Position numbers and translations under genes: made by a program. Below are positions 44,632-54,533 of a DNA stretch of 64,000 nt, piece after piece (position 1 is the first letter of the stretch; the number at the start of each line of letters is the position of its first letter). The notes beneath the pieces are model-generated. The model made no database searches, was not told the DNA's origin, and saw nothing but the letters and a program-made list of their open reading frames with translations. The stretch is taken from assembly GCA_958510825.1 (NCBI GenBank), contig OY294047.1:44933365-44997364 (forward strand). The letters are read 5' to 3'. This stretch comes from Brachypterus glaber. Taxonomy: Eukaryota; Arthropoda; Insecta; Coleoptera; Kateretidae.

Positions 44632-44777
44632 CACCAACTCTTATACTGGGATTATCTCGACTAAACTGAGTTTAAGTTAAAAATACTGTGTTCTGATTAG
44701 TTGACTCTCAATTTAAACCAAGTTTAAAATTAAAACATCGTTGGTGCAAGTCGTAGTGTTCTGTGGTGCAAGTGGCC
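44632..44777. mobile_element. MITE, GGGCCACTTGCACCAA family, copy 3
   Basis: Left end GGGCCACTTGCACCAA. The right end has a short duplication: TTGGTGCAAGT, then about 15 bases, then GTGGTGCAAGTGGCCC. Otherwise like copy 2. Confidence 0.85.
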
Positions 44778-45609
44778 CTAATGGACGTAATTTTTAACAA
44801 GACTGTTTTTGGTTTTTGTGTTTCAGACCAATGGGGGCGGAGCTATCGCTGGAACCGTCTGCCATGTTATTTTTGAGGTGTCCACTTCAGCGCGTGCCGC
44901 ACATTTATTTATGACAGCAAAAAAATAAAAAATATTTTTTTTTGTGAACTTTAAGAGTTGCCTAATTAAAAAAAGTTTTTTACATAAAAATAATATAGGT
45001 TTTCGGAAAAAAAATCCAAAAATGGTAAATTTTTTGACACAAAAATCAGAAAATTATCAAAATTTTGAAATAGCCTTGTATTCGTGAAAAAAAAATAATT
45101 TGTTTTACTTATTTTTGCGTTTTATGACATTTTATGTCGAAAATAAGCGATTTCGAACATCTGTCCGGAAAATCTTGTGAGCACAATAACTTAAGAACGC
45201 TTTTAAGCTGGAGACTTGAAATTTGGCTACAAGTATGTTCTTTTTAAACTAGTGTTAATTTTTATGGTCTAAATTCGTATTAAGTTTCCATTTAATTTTT
45301 TGTAGAAATGTGGCATTTTGAAAGTGGATTTACCCAGTTTTAAGTTATAATTTATAAGTAATTCTTCAATCAATTTACAATTTACACTGTCATTGCACAG
45401 TGGAGACAGCCGGCTTGCGGTCGCTTTTAATCAGTGCTAAATTTAGGCTACGCTCATGAACAGCTCGCTAATCCCCGGGGTATGAATATAAGGCAGAGAA
45501 GTAAACATTAAAAAATATGTGTTTTGAATTTAAGCGTAAACTGTCACCTTTTAAAATATTTTATAATAAAAATCAAGAATTTTAAAATCAGCCATGTTTT
45601 GTGCTCCAA
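44778..45609. other. Non-coding spacer
   Basis: No gene. GAGCTATCGCTGGAACCGT near 44849 is partly complementary to AACGGTTCCAGCGATT near 44261, hinting that the two MITEs lie inside another decayed inverted repeat. Confidence 0.4.
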
Positions 45610-45745
45610 TATACAGGGTGATCAGTAAATGCCATACTCCCTTAGGGCTCATTTCCGGACCAACCTTTATAGAAACTTTTTCATATTTTTGGATGTAGAA
45701 TCGCCTCTTAAATTTTGGCATGCTAGTTATTGATCACCCTGTATA
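45610..45745. mobile_element. MITE with TATACAGGGTGATCAGTAA ends
   Basis: 136 bp. TATACAGGGTGATCAGTAA at the left and TTATTGATCACCCTGTATA at the right. Single ends of similar type occur at 16083, 26329, 32384 and 33272. Confidence 0.85.
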
Positions 45746-46534
45746 CATGTACATAATATATTCAATAATATATTATGTTTATAAAATCCATAGTTAAAAT
45801 TTAGAAAACTATAGTTTAACTATAGAGCTCTAATAGAGCTATTATAGAGCAATATCTTATGGACATTCAACCCGGAGTACGCATAAACAAAACTCCACCC
45901 GCCCCATATTAGGAGTTTTTTTTATGACCGAAATTTAGTGCCTTTGTCATTAAATTTTGATACAAAAGAAATTTTTTAAGATGGGGTAGGGTGGACTGTA
46001 TTAATGCACACTCAGAGTTGAATTTTTATGAGATATTTTAACAGCTCTACCTATTATAGTTGTGTAACATGTAAATTTTGAATAAATATATAAGGTTTAA
46101 AATTGTATTTCATTAAAATCCCTTAGATCAGCCCTAAAAATTAATATTTTCTCATATTTATTTATTTATTTGTTGTTGTATTTAAATTACAGATCCATGG
46201 AGAGCCCCAAATAAGCTTTAGCTTGTGCTATATTAGTACAGATACTTTTTGAGAAAGGCAATAAGCCGTTTCAGGCACTAAAAAAACACCTTTTTGTAAA
46301 TAAATAAATAAAAACTAGCATATATTTAATTAAAAAAAAAACTGAAAAAATAAATAAAAGACAATTTGGCATCAATATTTTTATTCTAGTTAAATATTTA
46401 TTTCATAAATAAAAATTTACAATTTGTTGAGTTAAATTCTAAAATAGGATATTTGTACATTGTCTACCTAATTAAATAAAAATATATTATATAAAACACA
46501 TTCACATTGGTAATAAAAGGTCTATGATTAACAA
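45746..46534. other. Spacer, no gene
   Basis: AT-rich. A short ATAGAGCTCTAATAGAGCTA repeat lies near 45822. No frame is supported. Confidence 0.5.
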
Positions 46535-46834
46535 AGTTGATACTTTCATTACAATACCAGGGTCGGACAACAGCAATTTTAAATAATTTCTAATTTTTGG
46601 TAAGTTTGTTTAATGCATACCTATGCCAAATAAGATTTTATGACTGTATACTGACAACAGGAATTTTAAATTATTTCTAATTTTTGGTGAGTTTCTTTAA
46701 TACATACCTATGCCGAATCAGATTATATGTCATATAATCTGATTCGGCATAGGTATGTATTAAAGAAACTTACCAAAAATTAGAAATTTAAAATTCCTGT
46801 TATCCGACCATGTTATTGTAATGAAAGTATCAAC
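46535..46834. repeat. Palindrome with duplicated left arm
   Basis: GTTGATACTTTCATTACAAT at the left is mirrored at the right end. The fold centre is at about 46730 (GATTATATGTCATATAATC). The left side contains the arm segment TTTCTAATTTTTGGTRAGTTT twice (about 46587 and 46676), so it is a palindrome plus a direct duplication. Confidence 0.8.
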
Positions 46835-47192
46835 ACTGATGATTAATCAAATTATGATAATAAAATATCAAAAGAAAATCATAAAAGATCAAATGGTAGT
46901 AAATTATATTTCCTTAGTTTTTTGTTAAATTCTAGTTAAAGGTTTACGTCACTGGTTAGTTCTAGATCACGAGATACTCCCTAGTAACAAAAATACCGTA
47001 TTAATTGTTTTAGTCCACAGTCTAGCAACATTTCTTTTTCTTTTATTTTGAGACAGATTTTGTTTATAAATGCTTAAAAGGGATCAAAGTAAGTGTTTTT
47101 CACTCTGCTGATGATCTGGCATCACTACCCGAGTGGAAAACATTTACTTTGGCCCCTTCTAAATCAACAAAATATGTCCCAACACAAAAGTG

Positions 47193-47416
47193 TAGAGTCC
47201 GCGCGCGATAAGAATGGTACAGTGACGTCACTAAACACCGAATGCGCAGTAAGAGAAAACAGATTTTTTACACACACGCCCCTTAGCAACGGCGCGTTTT
47301 CCTTGGCAACAGTCGCTTGTTGGAAAAAAGCCGTTCACTCCGCCTAAAATGTTGTGCGCAGTGTCGTCATTAAGTTAATGACGTCGCTGTCCCATTCTTA
47401 TCGCGCGCGGACTCTA
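47193..47416. mobile_element. CpG-rich MITE
   Basis: 224 bp. TAGAGTCCGCGCGCGATAAG at the left, CTTATCGCGCGCGGACTCTA at the right. Further in, GACGTCACTAA is opposed by TTAATGACGTC. The interior is CpG-rich, unlike its surroundings. The 84-codon frame through it is a by-product. Confidence 0.9.
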
Positions 47417-47573
47417 TCTAGATCCTGAACTATAGCTATAGTCATCTCAAACTGAAGATGTTCCACGTTCATAATACTTTAGGTCGCGATTTTTGGCACT
47501 TTAATTTTAAATAGGCCCATTTGTAAACATAATCTACAATATCTTCCATACAATTTTAAGTACAGTCAAATTC

Positions 47574-47793
47574 ACAGCTATTCGCACTGACGCCATCACA
47601 AAATAGTCCTAAATACCGTCGTATTTTACATATGGATGGTAATATCATATTTACCATCCATTTTACCATGCTAATTTGCAATTACGGATTATTCAAAACA
47701 GAAAATTACTGTGAAAAATGGATAAAATACAAAATACGACGGTATTTAGGAATATTTTACGGCAACGTTAGTTCAAATACTGTGAATCTGACT
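47574..47793. mobile_element. MITE with AGTCAAATTCACAG ends
   Basis: 220 bp. The ends AGTCAAATTCACAG and CTGTGAATCTGACT are followed inward by CCTAAATACCGTCGTATTTT and AAATACGACGGTATTTAGG. A 64-codon frame follows the right arm and is not a gene. Confidence 0.85.
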
Positions 47794-48174
47794 CTACAAC
47801 AGTTTTGCTATATCTTTAAAAAATAATTGGCGTAAATGTTGAGGTAAATGAAAAACGTCACACTTTACCTTAAGATTCTAGTGTATAGACCTGATTTTAA
47901 AAATACTTTTTTCATTTACAACTGTTTCTAGAAAATCATTTTCAGAAATGACCAATAATACGGTACCCTTGTGTAACAAGCCTTATGGGGAAATATCAAG
48001 TAAAGACACTCTAATGCTACTTTCCAAAAACATACTAAGAATATTCTACGAATATAGAACGAATTTTAGAACATTCTAAGAATGTTTTTAGCACAAAGTG
48101 TGCTACTGGGCACTAGATGAATACTTAATCATAGTGGTCTAACAGTTGTCAGACCAAATACGTCGCCTAGGAAA

Positions 48175-48593
48175 TGTCGAAAGGTTTAGCGCGAAAAAAA
48201 ATAACCGCGAAAATATATTTACCGTGAAACAATATCACAGCTAAATAAAAATCGCGGTAACATTAGCCGCGGAAAGTTTTGGCATCAAAGTACAATTACC
48301 GCGGAAAACAGTTATAGCGCATATCAAATTCCGCGTCTAATTATGAAGAGTTGTTTTTTCTGCTAAATTGTACTTGGTTTGGTTTGATTAAAAAATAACA
48401 ATAATAAATAACTGTTATCATTGTAAAATTATGTTAAATAATAAAATGGGCAGTCATATTTTTGCGCGGTGGTATTCGTGGTAACAGTATGTGCGGTAAA
48501 AGTACATTTTTTGCGGTATTATTTTTTTTGCGGTATAATCTTTTCGCGCTAGAGTTTTTCGCAGTAAAAGTTCCGCGGTAAATTTTTCGACAA
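48175..48593. mobile_element. TIR element with many subterminal CCGCG motifs
   Basis: Ends TGTCGAAA and TTTCGACA. The left half carries repeated TTACCGCGGAAA, AACCGCGAAAA and TCGCGGTAAC motifs; the right half carries the opposite orientation (TTTTGCGGTATT, TTCCGCGGTAAA). At least a dozen motif copies occur, spaced roughly 20-35 bp. Arrays of short subterminal repeats are typical transposase-binding regions, as in hAT and CACTA elements. The 77-codon minus frame is incidental. Confidence 0.75.
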
Positions 48594-48947
48594 GATCTGC
48601 GGCGTTCGTCGTCTTGTATCGAGTTCTGTATATTATAACCTCGTGTCTCTGTTTTTTTTTTTCGCAAAATTAAAATAATCTAATCAAAATAGGAAACAGT
48701 CTTAAAAATGAAACTAATCACAAAATTACGCAGTTAGATCTTCTGGTGGCCTTTCTAGAGTGCAAGGCCTTAAGAATTCTTGCCCCCTTTCGTGTATCCA
48801 TTTATTTGACACTGAAAAAAAAAGTTATTAAATTTTTAAGAGCAAAAAAAAATAAGCAGCTCAGTTTTAGTTCTTCTAGAAAATGTTATTTAAGAACCAT
48901 TGAATTTAGGGTTATTTGTGATAAACACTCGGAAATGAAGTAAATAA

Positions 48948-49016
48948 AAACTTTATTGCACTACATCATCATGCCAACGTTTCACCTAATATTTAGGCTT
49001 CTTCAGGGCTAAATTA
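48948..49016 (+). repeat. Motif typical of retroelement termini (CAACGTTTC ... CTTCTTCAGGGC)
   Basis: GCCAACGTTTCACCTAATAT followed by AGGCTTCTTCAGGGCTAAAT. A similar arrangement (GCCGACGTTTCGTTGGCTTT, then CCAACTTCTTCAAAAGGC) lies at 55226-55268. Such pairs occur at the ends of Penelope-like and related insect elements, but no RT is present here, so this is tentative. Confidence 0.35.
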
Positions 49017-49201
49017 TTAAATATGCATTAAAACAAACAAACCGATAAATGTTTAGATTGTGTTGCTTTAAATTTTGTTATTAATGACAAAGGCCCAGGC
49101 AGGTGTTAGTTAAAAACTGCCAAAATCAATCAAAAAATTATAATAAAAGCCTGTAAAAAAACATTTAAAACCAGCTGAACAGTTGCAAGCGCCTTGTCAA
49201 A

Positions 49202-49871
49202 ACATCGGCACTATGCACTATTTTAAAACGTTATGAAATAGGAAGTCGTGTGAATAAACAACCAATCAATACACCTGCGTGTTGCATAATTTATTAAAGT
49301 TTGAAAGTCTGTATCTCCAAAACGTTAAATTTTAGCAAAAACTGTATATAATATTTTTTGTATGGCTTAGAAAGAGCTTTCATTTGAAATATATTTTTTT
49401 GAAATCGGTTTATAAATAAGTGAGTTATGCTAAAAAAAGATTTTTCTGCTAATATATCGAAAAAAATGTATTTTAGGAAAAAATTGTTTAAACCATTTTT
49501 GAGAGCAATTTAAAAAAATCTTTCATATAAGTACTAAATTAATAAAATACAATAATAATTAACTTAATTATAACCGAAAAACGCTAAAAATAGGAGTTTT
49601 GCCCCATTCTTACTCCCTTACCCCCAATCGTTTACCCCCAAAAACTAATCAGCTCTTCGAAATATGATAAGGAACAATATGCAAAAAACCGCTTGTCGAT
49701 ATCTTTTTTAGAAATGGAGTTATCGAGTTTACAGATAGACAGGCGGAAATACAGACAAACGGACGGAAGCAAATTCTTTTTACTGATTTCGACTCAGGAA
49801 GGTCAAAGATTTTGACTTTTCGGCGAAGATTTCAATACATCGGCACTTTTAGTAGTACTAAGTGTCGATGT
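49202..49871. mobile_element. TIR element, ACATCGGCACT family, copy 1
   Basis: 670 bp from ACATCGGCACT to AGTGTCGATGT. Near the right end TACATCGGCACT and AGTGTCGATG form a terminal hairpin. The interior contains CACCTGCGTGTTGCATAATT, a GACAGGCGG-type run and GATTTTGACTTTTCGGCG. It ends only 28 bp from the prolyl hydroxylase exon at 49900. Copies are at 50127-50755 and (partial) 14909-15124. Confidence 0.8.
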
Positions 49872-49899
49872 AAAAAGCCTTAAAAGCTTTTTTACTTAC

Positions 49900-50065
49900 C
49901 CCATTTAGATCCTGCTAAAACTGGACACGCCGCATGTCTGGTAAGTCTATCTCCGTCACCACTGGGGAATAAATTATACCAAAATGCAGCAGTTCCTTTT
50001 TTGGGCCAAAGGGCCGCACCAATCATGGGAAATACGGTAGCACCGCCCTGAGGAACATCACTCAT
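49900..50065 (-). CDS. Prolyl 4-hydroxylase alpha, exon with distal His and 2-oxoglutarate Lys
   Basis: The acceptor reads TTGAATTTCAG and the donor GGTAAGTAA. Fifty-five codons plus one base read from [13 protein letters not shown] through [20 protein letters not shown] to [14 protein letters not shown]. The distal iron-binding His is at 49934-49936 and the 2-oxoglutarate-binding Lys at 49904-49906, ten residues apart as in animal enzymes. The exon ends in phase 1, matching the Val that normally follows KW. The last coding part (SNKW-type end, about 35-40 residues) should lie at lower coordinates but I could not find it. It completes the catalytic double-stranded beta-helix except its last strand. 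Confidence 0.95.
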
Positions 50066-50126
50066 CTGAAATTCAAATAATAATAATAATAATAACTAGA
50101 TGAAACGTTGCACGCACCCTGTCAAA

Positions 50127-50755
50127 ACATCGGTACTATTGTACACTAGAGCCATCTAGTTTGCAAATTTCAAACTAGATGTTTTGTTTGATTTTAAATT
50201 CTGTATCTTTAACACATTATATTCTAGCAAAAAACTGTATATAACATTTTTTATAGGGCTTAAAAAGAGCTTTTATTTAAATTATAATTTTTTGAAATCG
50301 GGTTATAAATATGTGAGATATGCTAAAAAAACCCTTTTACTGCTTTAAACGCCAATATCTCGAAAACAATGCGTTTTAAGAAAACGTTGTTTATAACATT
50401 TTTTGACCAATTTAAAATTATCTTTTATTAACCAAATACAATAATAATTGCCTTAATTATAAACAAAAAACGCTAAAAATAGGAGTTTTACCCCCTTACC
50501 CCCAAAATCTAATCAGCTCTGAGGAATACGATAAGAAACAATATGCAAAAAGTCGATATCTCATGTAGAAATGGAGTTAGAGAGTTTACACCCAGACAGA
50601 CAGACAGACAGACAGACGGACGCAAAATTTTTTTTTACTGATTTCGACTCAGAATGCTCTAAATGGTCGAGAAATGTGAAACGTGGTCAAAGATTTTGAC
50701 TTTTCGGCGAAGATTTCAATACATCGGCACTCTTAGTAGCACTAAGTGCCGATGT
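50127..50755. mobile_element. TIR element, ACATCGGCACT family, copy 2
   Basis: 629 bp inside the prolyl hydroxylase intron, from ACATCGGTACT to AGTGCCGATGT, with the same terminal hairpin (ACATCGGCACT to AGTGCCGATGT) at its right end. It carries a GACAGACAGACAGACGGACG run. Confidence 0.8.
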
Positions 50756-50850
50756 AATAATAGTAATGAATAAATACAAATTTGTGTGTATATGTATTGT
50801 ATTTTATTGAATATGTTATATAAAAATTAGTTAAAATGAATGATACTTAC

Positions 50851-50916
50851 ATAAAATAGAACAGTGGCTATTCTGTTGCCCGTTCCTAAACTTTTGAAAG
50901 CATTTTTTTCGTCTCT
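50851..50916 (-). CDS. Prolyl 4-hydroxylase alpha, 66-bp exon
   Basis: Twenty-two codons in phase 0 at both ends, RDEKNAFKSLGTGNRIATVL then FY, with acceptor TTTTTACAG and donor GTAAGTATC. The segment links the HFDFAR motif of the preceding exon to MSDV of the next, and GTGNRIAT is highly conserved in this family. It is too short to show as an ORF and was found by matching the splice sites and the expected sequence order. Confidence 0.93.
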
Positions 50917-52238
50917 CTGTAAAAACATATAACAATTCAGTACTTTACACATTTATAACTTAAGTTATTGTTATACTAATGCTATGGATTATATGAAAAA
51001 GATTATAATGAAAAAGTACATTAGTTAAAAAAAAAAAGTAGCACAAAATAATATTAAAATAAGTAAAATTAATAGAAAGTATCGAAAAATATATACCTTA
51101 TAATTTTTGACCAGAATCTTGGTCCAGGAAAAAATTTCGTCACGTTTTTCACAAATACATGCATGTTATGCAACTGCAACATGCGAAGCAGTTGTATACT
51201 TATTAATGGGCTTGTACAGGGCGTACTCTGGTGGGTTTTGGTTTCGTTTTAATCACATTCTTATCAAAGTTATGGTTCTTTTAACAAGGGAATAGTCACA
51301 TGGAAAGATGGTTACTTTGAATTCTGAACGGTCTTATCCGAAAAGGCTACATGTATGAACCACATGTAGCCTTTTCGGGATGCTTTGGTTACAGATTGGT
51401 TTTTATCATTAATGATGACGAAAAGTGTAACCAAAAAACTTAAAAAGAGCCTATATATATATATATATATTCAAAGCTATTTTAAAACACGATGGTTATC
51501 ATAATAATTATTATTAATCATAAAATATTATGACTAAAGTATAACCAAAGCATGCGAAAAAGCCTTATGGTGGTTTGGACAGTGTAACCATAAGACTAAG
51601 AAGGGGATTCACAATAGATCTCAATGGTCGCAGTGATTTGAAAGGCAGTACCATGCCTCACAACCCCACTTATATTGTATTGTATTGTAAGACTAAATAT
51701 TTAGTCGAGACATACGTATTTTGATTACAACAAATTATAAACACTGGTGTTTAAAACAGTTAGGAAAAAACTGTTTTTAATCAGAGATAAAATTTGATCC
51801 AAGCACGACACAGACTCAAAGGTTTAACACATTTAGTTTTTATTACATAACTACAAAGTGGGTAATTGTCTGATTTAACAGGATTCCAGGCCTTGCTTGT
51901 AGCTTACCCTGGAACTACCCTCTCTCAAACGAAAGACCTTTTGTGTGATCTGCGATGCGTCAGCTAATAATTTTCAAGCTAATTGCGGTTTTTGATGTTT
52001 TATGTAATAACTGTTTTCGAGACTGTTTCCATTAATAACTTTGACAGAAAATATTATCACTGAAATGGGAAGATTCTACATAATCGAGGAATATCCAATG
52101 ATTATGCAAATAAATAAATAAATAATGTTTCAACCACATTGGGTAAATTTCACCAGCTATAATAGTGAGACCGTGATATATGTTACCCTTTAGCTGACTA
52201 TTTGGTCATACCTTGACTACACATTAAATATTTAACGG
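50917..52238. other. Intron DNA without other genes
   Basis: Most of the intron between the 66-bp exon and the HFDFAR exon. It holds a hairpin AGGCTACATGT/ACATGTAGCCT at about 51344-51375, a (TA)n run near 51455, a tail-like TATTGTATTGTATTG at about 51672 and a TAAATATTTA palindrome at about 51696. No gene. Confidence 0.6.
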
Positions 52239-52384
52239 TTTTGTATATTTGAAACCCCTCACAACGTGATATTGAATGCAAGTAGTTACAGTAAAAAATA
52301 ACTTTATCCTGTTACTGTTACTGTACCAACTTCAATCACTAAAGTTGCTAGGTGTTCGGGACCCTGGGTTCCAAATATACAAAA
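52239..52384. mobile_element. Small MITE in intron
   Basis: TTTTGTATATTTGAAACCC at the left and GGGTTCCAAATATACAAAA at the right, 146 bp. Confidence 0.65.
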
Positions 52385-52586
52385 TCATTCAATATTCAAT
52401 ACTATAAAAAATCACCAAAGTATTTGAAATCATTAGATGAAAAACTAAGTAAGTGCGATCTGAGTTAAAGATATTTTAAATGAATTTACAGTGAGTGGTT
52501 TGTTATTTTTAACTAAATACAAATTAATAGGCAAAGAATATTAATAAAAAGCAAACAATTTTTAAGATCAAATAAAAATGACTTAC

Positions 52587-52811
52587 CCTGGCGAAGTCGA
52601 AATGTGGCTCATAATGCCCGCCTATGCCGTAATTCACCACCTGCAGCTCTTCGGCGGTTTCCATCGTCAATCCCGTCATGTCGTTCACTCTTCGGGAGAT
52701 ATCGGCCACGTGTTTGTGTTCCTCGTTCTTCAGCCACGCAGATTTGCTGATTCGGTACTGAGCAACCTCGAGTTCACCAGTTTGGGAGTTCTGGACGGTT
52801 GCTCTTCTAAA
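52587..52811 (-). CDS. Prolyl 4-hydroxylase alpha, exon with the HxD iron motif
   Basis: Seventy-five codons, phase 0, acceptor TTTATTTGTTTCAG, donor GGTAAGTCA. It reads FRRATVQNSQTGELEVAQYR, ISKSAWL, DMTGLTMETAEELQVVNYG and ends GGHYEPHFDFAR. The first iron ligands are His at 52602-52604 and Asp at 52596-52598 in HFDF. This begins the prolyl 4-hydroxylase 2-oxoglutarate/Fe(II) dioxygenase fold. The plus-strand frame opposite is a shadow. Confidence 0.96.
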
Positions 52812-53245
52812 CTGAAACAAATAAAAAATAAAATTTATATATATCAGGACCCCAGAGGTAAACCATTTGGTTTAGAGTTAGACGATGCCTATGGCTATGG
52901 GTGGGCCTATGGGTGTTTGATTATGGAGAAGTATGTTTTTAATGGATGGGGGCTTTTTATACCTATTAGGAGAATGTTTTTGACGTTCTGATCCAAAGTA
53001 AGATTTTTGGATAGAGTAATGCCTAGATATTTAACATGGTTTTCCCAGTTTATGTTATTTATCTAAATGGACATGATTTGGCTGTTTAGATAATGATGAC
53101 GCAATTTTTCGCAAAAATATATTTTATCAATTTTAACTAGGAATTTTACTTAATATTTGGCCAAACTTTAAAGGATGCAAAAATCGTAGTTTTTGCAAAA
53201 TTTTTAAAACTAGTGTCAATGTTTAATAATAAATATTGCACTTAC

Positions 53246-53488
53246 TCTTGGTAACGCCATCTTCTTCACAGTTTCAATTTCTTTATCCGTCATAACGTCA
53301 TGGAATATAAAAAGATCGGGCTTTATGTAAGCCTGTTCAAGTTTAAACGGAGCAATTTTCAGGAACGGATTGTTGTTATTGACGTATCTGCACTTTAATT
53401 TGGATGCTATTTCTTGAGGTATCTCTATCTCTCCTCTGCACAACATTTCGTAGTGCTCACGGCCCTGCATATCCGGGTGAATGGGCAA
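53246..53488 (-). CDS. Prolyl 4-hydroxylase alpha, linker exon
   Basis: Eighty-one codons, phase 0 at both ends, between acceptor TTTTTTTTCAG and donor GTAAGTGC. It starts LPIHPDMQGREHYEMLCRGE, contains a second Cys in KLKCRYV and ends FHDVMTDKEIETVKKMALPR. The two cysteines correspond to the conserved linker disulfide pair of the alpha subunit, and FHDVMTDKEI marks the start of the catalytic domain. It reads straight into FRRATV of the next exon. Confidence 0.96.
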
Positions 53489-53510
53489 CTGAAAAAAAAA
53501 TAGTATATTA

Positions 53511-53581
53511 AAGTTCTAGTTTCATAACATACGTTTTTAGCGCACGAGTACAAGTTTAGAAAACGAGCCGCTTGCGGCGAG
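53511..53581 (+). mobile_element. Half copy of the 24592 MITE
   Basis: AAAGTTCTAGTTTCATAACA and CGTTTTTAGCGCACGAGTAC match one side of 24592-24728. The other half is absent. It lies in the 120-bp intron between two prolyl hydroxylase exons. Confidence 0.75.
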
Positions 53582-53608
53582 ACCCATCAAAAAATAATAA
53601 ATTCTTAC

Positions 53609-53772
53609 CCCATCGTTTTGAACTTCTTCGGACTCGTCGTCTCCTTTTATTTTGTGATCGCCCGATTTTTCCAACTCCTCTTCGTAATAAACCTTGTTGC
53701 CGAGGGCCCTTGAATGGGTCGGCCATATCTCCAACAGTTTATTTGTCAAATCTAAAGCTAGATGCACATTTC
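53609..53772 (-). CDS. Prolyl 4-hydroxylase alpha, peptide-binding domain exon
   Basis: Acceptor AATTATTTTCAG, donor GGTAAGAAT. Two bases complete the Gly codon split from the previous exon, then 54 codons: NVHLALDLTNKLLEIWPTHS, RALGNKVYYEEELEK and an acidic, variable tail to EEVQNDG. The LALDLTNKLLE...P.H.RA pattern is the second helix pair of the TPR-type peptide-substrate-binding domain. The exon ends in phase 0, which fits the next exon. Confidence 0.95.
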
Positions 53773-53956
53773 CTGAAAATAATTTAAAAATACCTATTTA
53801 TTAATTTCTGATGATTGGAGGTCGGATTTTGGTACTCAGTTACCGGTATGCCCGGCAGGCCCGGCGCGGTCGTTTGGGTCTATTTTGGGAGGTAATAAAT
53901 TTTGGGAGGTAACAAATTTTAGCCATCAACTAAGGTAGGTGGGGCGCTATTAAAAT

Positions 53957-54533
53957 CCCTATTAGAAATTTAACGTTAGAATAACGTTTTTCTAATGTTA
54001 GAAAACTGTATAAAAGTACGTTATAAAATATGTGCAAATGTCCCGCTTTTTAACGTTAGAATCTAACGTTAGTTACAAACGTTAATCTAACGTTAGATTT
54101 TTAAGTTAGAAATACGTTATAAGTACGTTTAATTTAATATTTTTTCAATTATAGTACAGCGTTGCCAGACTTACTATAATTCTGACTTTTGGGAGATATT
54201 TTTTTAAACTTATTATAGAAATAATAAATAATTATTAAACCTAGGCACATAGCTGTCTGAAATGAGTATTTTCTACTATAGGTTACGTATTAATAATGGA
54301 AATTTAAAAAATATTTAAAGTTAGAATAAGGTTAAAAAAAAGGTTAGAATCTTATTAGGAAACTAACGTTAGATTTATGTATTTTACAACGTTTTTGTCA
54401 AACGTTAGTTTTAAAGGTTAGATTTATATATTTTATAACCTTTTTGTATAACGTTTGAGACTAAACATAACACTAATCTAATGTTATGTTAAGTTAGATT
54501 TATGTATTTTCTACCAGGGATAGTATAATACTG
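53957..54533. mobile_element. TIR element, CTACCCTGGTAGAAA family, copy 2
   Basis: 577 bp, inverted relative to 13797-14690 and without its extra 290-bp internal segment. It shares AACGTTAGAATAACGTTTTT, ATGTGCAAATGTCCCGCTTT and CAGCGTTGCCAGACTTACTA, and ends TTTCTACCAGGGATAG. Confidence 0.8.

Noticed and set aside
47093..47347. 84-codon plus-strand frame as a gene
   Set aside because: It runs through the left TIR and the CpG-rich interior of a MITE.
48948..49016. Firm call of a Penelope-like element
   Set aside because: Only a terminus-like motif is present; no RT or GIY-YIG sequence nearby.
52578..52991. 137-codon plus-strand frame over a prolyl hydroxylase exon
   Set aside because: Shadow of the conserved minus-strand exon and its intron.
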